From NCBI GenBank assembly GCA_001510275.1, contig LFEY01000007.1:1-64000 (forward strand): 64,000 bases of DNA, given 5' to 3'. This stretch comes from Thaumarchaeota archaeon casp-thauma3. GTDB taxonomy: Archaea > Thermoproteota > Nitrososphaeria > Nitrososphaerales > Nitrosopumilaceae. Shown here piece after piece: positions 18,444 through 26,014 of this stretch; position 1 is the stretch's first letter, and each line of letters begins with the position of its first letter. The translations under genes and the position numbers were made by a program. Under the pieces are notes generated by a model. The model did no database searches and was not told where the DNA came from. It saw only the letters and a list, made by a program, of their open reading frames with translations.

Positions 18444-18653
18444 CTAAGTTGTAAGTTCTGGCTTTAATGTCCATACAACTCCTAGAACAATAAATGGAAT
18501 TGACAAAACTCCTATGATGCTAAGTATTGTGTTAAACTGTGTTTCTGAAACCAGTGGATTATTTACTATCCATGGTAGTGGTAATGTAATAATTATCCAA
18601 ATAATTCCTAAAAGTATTATCAACTTTGCCTTTGCCTTTCTATCTTTCATCAT
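18444..18653 (-). CDS. Small two-helix membrane protein
   Basis: A 69-residue protein with a basic N-terminus (MMKDRKAKAK) and two predicted transmembrane helices (about 12-28 and 42-62), joined by a short loop containing a Pro and charged residues. Such proteins are common in this phylum and have no known role. It lies directly upstream of the cysQ-like gene on the same strand and may share its transcript. Confidence 0.6.
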   Translation of the reverse strand: MMKDRKAKAKLIILLGIIWIIITLPLPWIVNNPLVSETQFNTILSIIGVLSIPFIVLGVVWTLKPELTT

Positions 18654-18690
18654 ATTTTGTGCTCCTGAGTTCTATTAAATTCATGTGAAT

Positions 18691-19434
18691 TCATTTTATT
18701 GATTCTCCTCCATCTACTGCAAGTATTGCACCAGTAGTCCAAGATGCATCATCTGATGCAAAATACATTACTGCTTTTGCTACTTCCTCAGGTTGACCAA
18801 TTCTACCTAGTGGGTGCTCACTATCCATGAATTCTCTATCTTTCCGAGTTTCCAAAAATGGCTTTGTCATATCTGTATCTACTACCCCAGGACAAATACA
18901 GTTAACCCTAATCTTGTCTTTAGCATATTCAAGTGCCCAACATTTTGTTAGCAGAATCAGTGCCGCTTTTGAAGCAGAATATGCATCAGCATTAAAGCCT
19001 TGATATGCCTTTAATCCTGCATCAGATGAAATGTTAATTATTGAACCATTTGTTTTTTTCAAATGAGGAATTGCTTCCTTAGTAAATCTAAACTGTCCTG
19101 TAAGATTTACATCTAATACTTCATTCCATTCATCCTCATCAATCTCATGCAATTGTTTGATCTTTGGAAATATTCCTGCATTATTTACAAGAATATCTAA
19201 TTTACCAAATTTCTCAATTGTTTTGTTTACAACATTTTTTACATCATTTGTATTTCTAATGTCAGCTGCAATACCAATTGCATTATGAATCTCTAATGTT
19301 GATTTTTCCAATCTTTCTTGGTTCTTTGCTGTTATTACTACTGTTGCTCCATTTTCTGATAAAATTTTAGCTGTGGCAAATCCTATTCCACGACTTCCAC
19401 CAGTTACTAATGCAACTTTTCCAGATAATCTCAA
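18691..19434 (-). CDS. Short-chain dehydrogenase/reductase
   Basis: A 247-residue classical SDR with the cofactor motif TGGSRGIGFA (residues 11-20), NNAG at about 85-88, the catalytic Ser in IINISSDAG and the YSASK motif (Tyr about 152, Lys 156). The sequence is closest in pattern to FabG-like 3-oxoacyl reductases and glucose dehydrogenases, but substrate cannot be read from it. The C-terminus ends with the usual TGAILAVDGG segment. NADP(H) or NAD(H) preference is not clear. Confidence 0.85.
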   Translation of the reverse strand: MRLSGKVALVTGGSRGIGFATAKILSENGATVVITAKNQERLEKSTLEIHNAIGIAADIRNTNDVKNVVNKTIEKFGKLDILVNNAGIFPKIKQLHEIDEDEWNEVLDVNLTGQFRFTKEAIPHLKKTNGSIINISSDAGLKAYQGFNADAYSASKAALILLTKCWALEYAKDKIRVNCICPGVVDTDMTKPFLETRKDREFMDSEHPLGRIGQPEEVAKAVMYFASDDASWTTGAILAVDGGESIK

Positions 19435-19538
19435 TATCTTTTACATTAAAATTCGTAATTTATAGCTCAATTATCACTCTAAATAGGCACAAAATATATC
19501 ATAAAATATCATTAAATTTTATAATTTTTTATATGAAA

Positions 19539-19570
19539 TTTTAAATAGTTAAAGTTACTATAGTAATTAA
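19539..19570 (+). promoter_or_regulatory. Promoter candidate of the GC-rich RNA
   Basis: A TATA-like box (TTTTAAATAG, 19539-19548) stands about 25-30 bp before the point where composition switches from nearly pure A/T to GC-rich at 19571. The spacing is right for archaeal transcription starting at the edge of the structured segment. Confidence 0.4.
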
Positions 19571-19700
19571 TGCCGAAGGATATAATTCCTATCGACTGAA
19601 ACTGCGAAGCCCCGCAGAACGAAAAAGGCAATCAGACGTTATGACGTACTGACAACGAGAGGAAATCTCTCAAAGTTCTGCAGTAAAGGGGTTCCGCCTC
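19571..19700 (+). ncRNA. Candidate structured noncoding RNA
   Basis: This 130-nt intergenic stretch is about 48% G+C, far above its surroundings, and no reading frame covers it. It folds into a branched structure: a long helix pairs 19608-19620 (AGCCCC then GCAGAAC) with 19688-19693 and 19675-19681, interrupted only by an AGTAAA bulge, and can extend through GCG/CGC (19604-19606 with 19695-19697). Inside it are two hairpins, 19633-19651 (CAG-ACGT stem, TATG loop) and 19657-19671 (GAGAG/CTCTC with a GAAAT loop). It does not match 5S rRNA, tRNA or other RNAs I recognise. Strand is inferred from the upstream TATA box. Its 3' end meets the stop of the minus-strand gene at 19701. Confidence 0.6.
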
Positions 19701-20129
19701 TTAATTTTCTAAAATATCCACAGATACTGAACCCAATATGTTTCCATTTGGATTAATAATTATTGAAACTTGTTGCATCTCAGAAATCAGAATGATTTTC
19801 TGTCCATTATATTCCCATGTAAAATACTCAGAGATTCCAGTTTGATGTGACGTACTTTTAAGCTCAAAATCCTCAGAAAAATCAAAATTTTCTCCATTTA
19901 ACATTATTGATAAGATATTTGGACTACTTCCATTTGGAACAAATCTAAAAGAATATTCTCCCTTATCAACAGTAAATGTATCAGTATAGACTCCATTAGT
20001 GTATAAATTAGGATCTGCAAGAGTTGCATGAAATACTAAACTTTCTTCTTCAGATGAATCAAATGAAAAATTTACTACAAAAACTGTAATTATCACAACT
20101 ATGGGAATTACTACTATTTTTTTATTCAT
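19701..20129 (-). CDS. Membrane-anchored or secreted hypothetical protein
   Basis: The 142-residue protein has one N-terminal hydrophobic helix (residues 5-22) followed by an extracellular beta-rich domain with TFTVDKGEYSFRFVPNG and a C-terminal ISIIINPNGNILGSVSVDI-like strand pair. The pattern is like the emp24/GOLD or jelly-roll type domains seen in thaumarchaeal exported proteins that bind small polar ligands, but the match is loose. Its stop codon borders the candidate RNA. Confidence 0.6.
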   Translation of the reverse strand: MNKKIVVIPIVVIITVFVVNFSFDSSEEESLVFHATLADPNLYTNGVYTDTFTVDKGEYSFRFVPNGSSPNILSIMLNGENFDFSEDFELKSTSHQTGISEYFTWEYNGQKIILISEMQQVSIIINPNGNILGSVSVDILEN

Positions 20130-20209
20130 TTAAACGAGTTCTAAATTCCTTACTAAAATATCCACTTTGTGGAGAATTATTGTATAATGAATTATCTCTA
20201 GTGCCTAGT

Positions 20210-20253
20210 TTTGTTAGCTAAATTTTACGTACTGTTAACCAATCTTTACACCT
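20210..20253 (+). promoter_or_regulatory. cdvB promoter block (copy 1)
   Basis: The block consists of TTTGTTAGCTAAATTT (20210-20225) and TTTACACCT (20245-20253), with start points 35 bp apart. Both words recur at exactly the same spacing before the second cdvB gene. The first word includes a likely BRE/TATA element (GCTAAATTT), the second falls where transcription should begin, leaving a leader of about 35 nt before the ATG at 20285. Confidence 0.65.
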
Positions 20254-20284
20254 GAAATTAAGTACATATTCTAAGATCAAATTC

Positions 20285-20926
20285 ATGCCTAATTTACATA
20301 GTAAATGGTCAAAACAACCACAACCAAGTATTACTGAAAAAATTAATGATACTATCAAGCCTAAAGGCCCACTAAAACCAAGGGTTCAGGATGGAATTAA
20401 GAAACTACAATTACAAATTAAAAAATTAGATTCAATGTTAACAAACTTACAAGAACGTGATGCAAAATTATTTCAAAGAATTGTAACTGCAACACAAAAA
20501 CATGATACTCAAACTAGTAAAGTTCTTGGTAATGAGTTAGCAGAAGTAAGAAAAGTTACAAAAATTTTGAGTAGTGCTAGAATAGCATTAGAACAAATCG
20601 AATTACGATTAACTACCTGTAGTGATCTTGGGGATACTGTAGTAGCAATTATGCCAACTATGGGACTGATGAAGAATCTAAAATCATCACTTGGAAAAAT
20701 AATGCCTGGGGCTGAACAAGAAATTAGTCAAATGGCAGAAATGCTTGGAGGATTTATGACAGAAAGTTTCTCAGGGGATGCAGCATTTGGAATGAATGAA
20801 ACAACTAATGCCGAATCTGAAAGTATTCTAAAAGAAGCTGCTGCTGTAGCAGAAAGTTCTGCAGGTCAAATGTTCCCTTCAGTTCCATCAAATATTCAAG
20901 AGGCAACTACTTCTAAATTCTTTTAA
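20285..20926 (+). CDS. cdvB: CdvB, ESCRT-III-like cell division protein (paralogue 1)
   Basis: CdvB proteins polymerise at mid-cell and drive membrane constriction in archaea with the Cdv system. The 213-residue protein has the basic N-terminal helix and the long helical hairpin of the Snf7 core (KPRVQDGIKKLQLQIKKLDSMLTNLQERDAKLFQRIV, about residues 35-70), then an acidic C-terminal part with helices likely to be autoinhibitory. It closely parallels the protein encoded at 44182 (shared LKPR, RDAxLFQR, SNELAE/GNELAE and FPSVPS segments). No MIT-interacting motif is certain. CdvC/Vps4 and CdvA are not recognised in this window. Confidence 0.93.
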   Translation: MPNLHSKWSKQPQPSITEKINDTIKPKGPLKPRVQDGIKKLQLQIKKLDSMLTNLQERDAKLFQRIVTATQKHDTQTSKVLGNELAEVRKVTKILSSARIALEQIELRLTTCSDLGDTVVAIMPTMGLMKNLKSSLGKIMPGAEQEISQMAEMLGGFMTESFSGDAAFGMNETTNAESESILKEAAAVAESSAGQMFPSVPSNIQEATTSKFF

Positions 20927-20934
20927 TTCTAAAT

Positions 20935-21417
20935 TTAATCATCTAGAGAATGATCTCTTGATTCTTTAATTCTCTTAACTCTGCTACCTTCATCATCAAT
21001 AATTCTGTCAACTCCTGCAAGTCTGTCTCTTAAAGTATTGATAATTGAGCCAACCTCATCAGCTTCACTTTCTACCCGCCTTCTCTTATTTGCAAGCTCG
21101 TTAATTCCTCTATTTTCCTCTTCTATGTATTCACTAACTTTCTGTAATTTTTCTTTGAGATTCTTAATATCTACTGATTCATCTTCAATATCTTTCTCAA
21201 GCGAAGTTCTCTTGTCTTTGAGATTCTTAATCATTAAACCCACATAATCAATTGCCTCTTCTAATTTTGCCCGTTTTCCCATCAATTCTACAATTCCAAT
21301 CTCACTTGCAGATTCAATTGTTGAAGTGGATTCTACAGATTCTTCTGTATTAGCATTTTCTTCATTTCTTTCTTCTACCATCTCTTCTACCTCTTCTTTT
21401 CTGAATTTATCAAACAT
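20935..21417 (-). CDS. Coiled-coil protein convergent with cdvB
   Basis: The 160-residue protein has an acidic N-terminal tail (MFDKFRKEEVEEMVEERNEENAN) and then almost continuous coiled coil (about 45-150), with repeating units of the type LxxKRxxLExxIDxVGxxIxxLKDK spaced about 35 residues apart. It lacks the PRC-barrel expected of CdvA, so that name is not given. It ends 8 bp from the stop of cdvB, facing it. The internal repeats suggest a rod that self-assembles. Confidence 0.65.
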   Translation of the reverse strand: MFDKFRKEEVEEMVEERNEENANTEESVESTSTIESASEIGIVELMGKRAKLEEAIDYVGLMIKNLKDKRTSLEKDIEDESVDIKNLKEKLQKVSEYIEEENRGINELANKRRRVESEADEVGSIINTLRDRLAGVDRIIDDEGSRVKRIKESRDHSLDD

Positions 21418-21516
21418 TTTATGATTTTCTTTCCAATCTAGGAATAAAAAGTTACTATAAATCTCAAAGCTGACCTTGTGAATGATTTTTAGTCAATTAA
21501 AGAAAAAAAGTAGTGA

Positions 21517-21918
21517 TTATATCACCAATATTGAATTTCTGAATTCTTGGTTACATTCATCTGGTTTTTCTGAATTAATCACTAATTCTTCAATCTGCAG
21601 AAATTTGATGTTTTTACCCATTTCAGGATTTAGACTATAATTCATAAAGGAAATGTATTTGTCGTTTCCTTCATCATCATCTGAAAAATCAGCTACCAAA
21701 GCATAATGTAGAACTTGCAACCTCCCATTAACTAGTTTTTCAGTAATAATTATTCTCAGTTTACTATTTGGAATATCTTTTGTAGCATCTTGATTGTTGT
21801 CCTTCTCATCTTGATAATCAATAAGATCTGCAAATGAATCGGTTATGGATAATGCTGAAGTACTAAGCATCAATAGGATTACAATTATCCCAATAGATCT
21901 ATCTTGTAATCTTATCAT
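21517..21918 (-). CDS. Secreted hypothetical protein
   Basis: A 133-residue protein with a signal peptide (about 1-30, IGIIVILLMLSTSALSITDSFAD) and a small mature domain of strands, with a KLRIIITEKLVNGRLQVLHYALVADF stretch and a single late Cys. ATG at 21918 is preferred to a TTG two codons earlier. It is transcribed away from the inverted-repeat region next to it. No family is recognised. Confidence 0.55.
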   Translation of the reverse strand: MIRLQDRSIGIIVILLMLSTSALSITDSFADLIDYQDEKDNNQDATKDIPNSKLRIIITEKLVNGRLQVLHYALVADFSDDDEGNDKYISFMNYSLNPEMGKNIKFLQIEELVINSEKPDECNQEFRNSILVI

Positions 21919-22023
21919 GCACAAGATCTGTCTAAATGATAGATTAGGGACGGCGAGGAATCATCCTGTTCCTTATATGCTAAATTTCTTGAAAATGATA
22001 AAAAAACGCCTATGATTAAGTTG

Positions 22024-22062
22024 TTTTTATAAAAATATCCAGAATAGATATTTTTATAAAAA
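22024..22062. repeat. Perfect 16-bp inverted repeat
   Basis: Arms TTTTTATAAAAATATC (22024-22039) and its exact reverse complement (22047-22062) flank a 7-nt spacer. The arms are AT-rich but the match is perfect over 16 bp, well beyond chance even at this base composition. It lies in a divergent promoter region, so an operator or a cruciform-prone site is more likely than a terminator. Confidence 0.75.
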
Positions 22063-22163
22063 ATATTTTTTTCTAGCTAAATTTTTAGGCACAACTTTTC
22101 TTGAGATTTCTCCCCTGCATCAATTTTATGAAAAATCATGGTATTTTTTTAGCTACAACATCT

Positions 22164-22185
22164 GTTCCGCTTTGCGTTCCGCTTT
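22164..22185 (+). repeat. Tandem direct repeat GTTCCGCTTT
   Basis: Two identical 10-mers (22164-22173 and 22176-22185) are separated by GC, giving a 12-bp period, close to one DNA turn. They are GC-richer than their surroundings and lie about 50-70 bp before the regulator start codon, a position suited to activator binding. Confidence 0.6.
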
Positions 22186-22232
22186 AGTGTTTCAAAATGT
22201 TCCTCATAAACTAAGTAGTTGTATACTATAGC

Positions 22233-22520
22233 ATGTCAAAACAACAATACAGGTCCGAAATGGGCATAATGGGTGATATCTTAGACGTTACCGCCGATGG
22301 CGGTCGTGATGGAATCATTGTATCTGCAATCTCTCGCAAAGCTAACTTGTCTCACTATGCAGTATTAGACAAATGTGAAAAACTGGTAGAAGCAGGCTTA
22401 GTCGAGTCCGTCAAAAATGATAGGAATAGAGTCTTTCAAATTACTGAAAAAGGACTTCAATTTTTTCAGGAATTTAAAAAATTTCAGGGATTAGTAGAAA
22501 GCATGAATCTAAGGTATTGA
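22233..22520 (+). CDS. Winged-helix transcriptional regulator
   Basis: The 95-residue protein is a single winged helix-turn-helix domain: a first helix (MGIMGDILDVTA), the HTH with ISRKANLSHYAVLDKCEKLVEAGLV and a wing ending in FQITEKGLQFFQEFKKFQ. The pattern matches the ArnR1-like/HTH_45 group common in Thaumarchaeota. It is the first gene of a tight operon, the next ATG being 4 bp after its stop. The promoter region upstream is long and repeat-rich, so it probably regulates itself and the operon. Confidence 0.85.
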   Translation: MSKQQYRSEMGIMGDILDVTADGGRDGIIVSAISRKANLSHYAVLDKCEKLVEAGLVESVKNDRNRVFQITEKGLQFFQEFKKFQGLVESMNLRY

Positions 22521-22524
22521 GCCA

Positions 22525-23541
22525 ATGAACCAACAAATCGTACCAATTCATAGGAAAGAGTCTCTTGGAGAAGATGGAATGCTTTTTGTAAGGACTGATA
22601 GTATCTTCGATACAATGGTCAAAATACCTCTCTTGGTAGCTAGCATGATTATTGTAGCAGCTGTAATGCCAATTCAGTCCTCATTCAGTTCTCCTAGAGT
22701 ACTAGATCTAATTATTTATCCAGATGGATCTACTCATGTTTCTACAGAAATTGATGTAGATCCACTTGCTACTGATTATGAACTTGATCTATTTGGAAGT
22801 ACTATTGATAATTTTGTTGCCGTAGGTGAAAATGGATTTTTACTTACTACTGATGTTATAGGTAATTCTGCATTAATCGAAACTTTTGGGTCATCTGCTA
22901 TTACTGTAGAATATGATATACATGATTTAGTATCTAAACAAGGTAGAGTTTGGACATTTTCTTTAGACGCTCCTTCAGATTTTACATTACTTTTACCAAA
23001 AAATTCTGCAATAGTTGGTATGACAAAACTCCCAATTAATATGGAAATAATCAATGATCAAGATCAATTAACTCTATCTAGTGGCGATACTGAAATTGAT
23101 TATCTTTTCAGTACAATTACTAATCCTATAATTCCAGTTGATCCTACACCTCAATCTGATTATCTTATGTATGCAACAATTGGTGGGGTTGTAGCAGCTG
23201 CTGTAACAGGGGCAATAATTATTCGTGCAAAACAAAAAACTGTCAAACCAATACAAGATCAACAACTAACTCAAACAATACAAAAAAATGAAACAATTGA
23301 TGCTGAAACAATTTTCAAACTAAAGCCAGATATCCGCGAAGATGATAAAGAGATAGTGAAGTTTATCTCTGATAATGGAGGACAAGCACTTGAAAGTGAA
23401 TTGCGTAAGAAATTCCTACAACCAAGAACTACTATGTGGCGTGCAGTAAAGAGATTGGAGCGTACTGGTATTATAGAAATTCAAAAGAAAGATTTGCAAA
23501 ACCTGGTAAAACTACGAAAGAATATGGAGGAAGAGGAATGA
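22525..23541 (+). CDS. Membrane-anchored sensor with C-terminal winged-helix domain
   Basis: A 338-residue protein with a cytoplasmic N-terminal stretch or long signal (1-33), a hydrophobic helix (about 34-55), an extracellular beta-rich domain (about 56-205), a second membrane helix (about 211-235, YATIGGVVAAAVTGAIIIRA) and a C-terminal cytoplasmic part whose last 75 residues form a winged helix (FISDNGGQALESELRKKFLQPRTTMWRAVKRLERTGIIEIQKK-like). It looks like a one-component membrane regulator that senses outside and binds DNA inside. It overlaps the next gene by 4 bp (ATGA). The start may lie later than 22525, since ATG codons at 22579 and 22615 are also in frame. Confidence 0.75.
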   Translation: MNQQIVPIHRKESLGEDGMLFVRTDSIFDTMVKIPLLVASMIIVAAVMPIQSSFSSPRVLDLIIYPDGSTHVSTEIDVDPLATDYELDLFGSTIDNFVAVGENGFLLTTDVIGNSALIETFGSSAITVEYDIHDLVSKQGRVWTFSLDAPSDFTLLLPKNSAIVGMTKLPINMEIINDQDQLTLSSGDTEIDYLFSTITNPIIPVDPTPQSDYLMYATIGGVVAAAVTGAIIIRAKQKTVKPIQDQQLTQTIQKNETIDAETIFKLKPDIREDDKEIVKFISDNGGQALESELRKKFLQPRTTMWRAVKRLERTGIIEIQKKDLQNLVKLRKNMEEEE

Positions 23542-24356
23542 AAACACTAGCATTATTTACAATATTTGTATTAATTTTTGGAACAGTATCTACATCGTTA
23601 GTTAATGATGCATACGCACAAAAAGATCCTAATATTTTATTACATATTGCTACACAAGCAGACAAACAAATCCTAAATCAATTAGATAGAGCTTATGGTG
23701 ATTCAGTACCTTCTGATATACAAGCTCTATATGAGAAAGGACATACAGCAGTAGAATCATTAGAAAGTTCTCTACCTGACGATATGGAACAAGCAAGAGA
23801 AAATTTCCTTACAGCAATGAAATCATTTAAACAAATTACTAGAATGATTTCTGAACCTATAACAGAAGCAAGATTAACTACATCATCTGATGTATCTGAT
23901 AGAGATCTCAAAAGTGAATTAAACAGATTACACAAATATTTCCAGAGCTTAAAGACAGTATCTGATAACCATAATACCGGAATTGACTTTTCTGAAATTA
24001 AAGAACTATTTGCTCAAGCACGTGAACAGATAAACTCTGGTGAAATTGAAACAGCAACTGAAACAATTCAACAATTAGAATCTCTTATTGATACAACCAA
24101 AAATAATATCCGTGAACATTCATCTAATTCTGCATCAGATAGAATTATAGAATTTGCTTTAAAACAATTAAACAAAATTAAAGATATTCTAGATAAAGCT
24201 ACATCTGTAGACCCTGATATGCCTGAACTTGAAGAGGCAAATTCCATAATTCAAGAAATTGAAACTTTGATCTCAGAAGATAATATTTCTGATGTAAAGA
24301 AAAAATTTGGAGAATTGAACAAAATAGTGAAAATGATCAAAAAATCAATCCGTTAG
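23538..24356 (+). CDS. Secreted helical protein of the regulator operon
   Basis: The 272-residue protein starts at ATG 23538, overlapping the stop of the membrane regulator (ATGA). A signal peptide (1-24, ending in YAQ) is followed by all-helical sequence with repeated acidic/amphipathic helices (for example about 60-100, 150-190 and 220-265). A longer frame opening upstream at 23436 lies inside the previous gene and is not used. No known domain is recognised. Because it is exported and co-transcribed with a membrane sensor, it could be its ligand-binding or signalling partner, or its target. Confidence 0.7.
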   Translation: MKTLALFTIFVLIFGTVSTSLVNDAYAQKDPNILLHIATQADKQILNQLDRAYGDSVPSDIQALYEKGHTAVESLESSLPDDMEQARENFLTAMKSFKQITRMISEPITEARLTTSSDVSDRDLKSELNRLHKYFQSLKTVSDNHNTGIDFSEIKELFAQAREQINSGEIETATETIQQLESLIDTTKNNIREHSSNSASDRIIEFALKQLNKIKDILDKATSVDPDMPELEEANSIIQEIETLISEDNISDVKKKFGELNKIVKMIKKSIR

Positions 24357-24397
24357 ATAGGATAAACTTCATATACATTTTCTAAACAGAACTGAGC

Positions 24398-24592
24398 ATG
24401 ACCTCTAAAGCAATTACAGTTGGGGTAGGAATTCCAATGATTGTAGTTGGTGCTTTGATGGCATGGTTATGGGCCCCAATGGAAAGTTATTTTCAAAATC
24501 AAATAGAACTTGTTGGAAGCACTATTGGAATCTTGGGAATAGTGTTCTTTATCTCTGGATTGTTCTATTCAAAAGAGCCTGTAATGCATTAG
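24398..24592 (+). CDS. Small two-helix membrane protein
   Basis: A 64-residue protein with two hydrophobic helices (about 6-24 and 38-56) around a short loop with a WAPMESYFQNQIE stretch. The start is ATG 24398, 41 bp after the operon above. Its Gly-Val-Pro-rich first helix is common to many small thaumarchaeal membrane proteins of unknown function. Confidence 0.6.
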   Translation: MTSKAITVGVGIPMIVVGALMAWLWAPMESYFQNQIELVGSTIGILGIVFFISGLFYSKEPVMH

Positions 24593-24636
24593 TGAAAACT
24601 CATTGAATAAATAATGAAAAAAATTACCATTATTAC

Positions 24637-25350
24637 TTGAAAGTAAGACTATTTGAGATATTTACATCAGTTGAAGGTGAAGGTATTCTTTATGGAACAA
24701 AGACTCTCTTTGTGAGACTCGCAGGATGCCCTTTTACCTGTTTTTATTGTGACACTATAGAATCACTTCCACTTGATTCTGGCACAGAATATACAATTGA
24801 AGAGGCAAATCAACTAATTGATTCTAATCTTAAAAACCAAACTTACAAAGTAAATTTTACTGGTGGTGATCCGTTAATTCAGCATGAAGCTGTAGCATTA
24901 CTTGCAAAGCACATCCAGGACAAAAAAATTCCTACATATCTTGAATCATCATGTTTTGATATTGATAGGTTCAATCATGTTTTACCCTTTATTGATATTG
25001 TCAAAATTGAATTCAAAACAAAAGACTCTGATTTTGTTGACTCTAAACATTATGGAAAATTAATTGTTCATGCAATGAAATGTCTTGAATCCTCTGTAAA
25101 GGCAAAAAAAACAACTTACATCAAAATTGTAGTTAGCTCCAAAACTCAGTTAAATGAATTTGAAGAACTAACAAATCAAATTTTTAATGTTATTTCAAAA
25201 GATGATATTGATGGATTTATCATTCAACCTACTTATGGTATTTCTGAACCATCATTAGATCTTTTATTGAATTTGTACGATATAGTATATCCTTACTATA
25301 TTGATGTCAAGGTAGTTCCTCAGTTACACAAATTCATTGGAGCCCCATAA
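24637..25350 (+). CDS. queE: 7-carboxy-7-deazaguanine synthase (radical SAM)
   Basis: QueE contracts the ring of 6-carboxytetrahydropterin to give 7-carboxy-7-deazaguanine on the path to preQ0 and archaeosine. The 237-residue protein has the CX3CX2C cluster motif (GCPFTCFYCDT, Cys 31, 35 and 38) near the N-terminus and the GGDPL segment that helps bind SAM. Start is TTG at 24637. It is followed by folE, and queC lies convergent downstream, so three enzymes of the pathway are clustered. Confidence 0.92.
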   Translation: MKVRLFEIFTSVEGEGILYGTKTLFVRLAGCPFTCFYCDTIESLPLDSGTEYTIEEANQLIDSNLKNQTYKVNFTGGDPLIQHEAVALLAKHIQDKKIPTYLESSCFDIDRFNHVLPFIDIVKIEFKTKDSDFVDSKHYGKLIVHAMKCLESSVKAKKTTYIKIVVSSKTQLNEFEELTNQIFNVISKDDIDGFIIQPTYGISEPSLDLLLNLYDIVYPYYIDVKVVPQLHKFIGAP

Positions 25351-25414
25351 CATTAACACCTGCCTAAAAATCCGATTAGGTTCAAATACTAGAAAAATTC
25401 TGTGAGAATATCAA

Positions 25415-25972
25415 ATGGATAAAGAACGTGTAAAAAAACTCATTAGAGAATTAATCATTGAAATTGGTGAGGATCCTACTCGTGAAGGATTACGAGAGAC
25501 CCCTGAAAGAATTGCAAATATGTACAAAGAAATCTTTTCTGGGTATGATTCTGATTCAGAATTATCTGTACAATTCTCAGAAGACTCTGATGCAGTTATT
25601 GCACGTAATATTCAATTTTATTCAATGTGTGAACACCATATGTTGCCATTTTTTGGGAAAATCCACATTGCTTACTCACCAAATGGCAGGGTTTTTGGAA
25701 TATCAAAACTTGTCAGATTAGTTGAAAAATATTCAAAGAGACTGCAAATTCAGGAACGCCTAACCAAAAATATTGCTGATGAGCTATATGCTCAAGGCGT
25801 TAAAGGCGTTGTAGTTTTTGCTGATGCAGAACATCTCTGTATGAAAATGCGTGGTGTTAAAAATGACGTAATGCTTTCGTCATCAGCATTTAGAGGTATT
25901 TACGAAAATAAAGAAGAAAAAGAGAGCATAATTACACTCATTAAGAAACGTTCCTCAGATCCATCTTTTTAG
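25415..25972 (+). CDS. folE: GTP cyclohydrolase I
   Basis: FolE opens GTP to dihydroneopterin triphosphate, the first precursor of 7-deazaguanines. The 185-residue enzyme is of the canonical IA type: [10 protein letters not shown] (about 69-78) supplies the zinc Cys and catalytic His, [15 protein letters not shown] is the conserved helix, and the second zinc Cys is in EHLCMKMRG near residue 147. The gene follows queE by 64 bp on the same strand. Most archaea use unrelated GTP cyclohydrolases (MptA or ArfA), so a FolE of bacterial type is a notable but known trait of this phylum. Confidence 0.95.
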   Translation: MDKERVKKLIRELIIEIGEDPTREGLRETPERIANMYKEIFSGYDSDSELSVQFSEDSDAVIARNIQFYSMCEHHMLPFFGKIHIAYSPNGRVFGISKLVRLVEKYSKRLQIQERLTKNIADELYAQGVKGVVVFADAEHLCMKMRGVKNDVMLSSSAFRGIYENKEEKESIITLIKKRSSDPSF

Positions 25973-26014
25973 GAATACTGAAAAATTAAATAATCTACAT
26001 TTTTGATTACTACC

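Larger units (their letters stand above)
21919..22232. promoter_or_regulatory. 314-bp intergenic regulatory region
   Basis: This unusually long gap between two divergent genes holds several ordered elements: a short hairpin (AGGAA/TTCCT, about 21956-21973), the perfect 16-bp inverted repeat at 22024-22062, a copy of the cdvB promoter core TAGCTAAATTT at 22074-22084, and a tandem pair of GTTCCGCTTT at 22164-22185. No reading frame of useful size is visible. It may contain a long leader or a small RNA transcribed toward the regulator operon. Confidence 0.5.

Noticed and set aside
19571-19700. Hammerhead-like ribozyme or 5S rRNA
   Set aside because: The CTGACAA stretch lacks the CUGANGA core and no GAAA/NUH sites fit the hammerhead; the 5S conserved segments are also absent.
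20935-21417. CdvA identity for the coiled-coil protein
   Set aside because: It lacks the N-terminal PRC-barrel domain and is not upstream of cdvB on the same strand.
23436-23537. Longer start of the secreted helical protein
   Set aside because: It lies inside the membrane regulator gene and hides the clear signal peptide that begins at ATG 23538.
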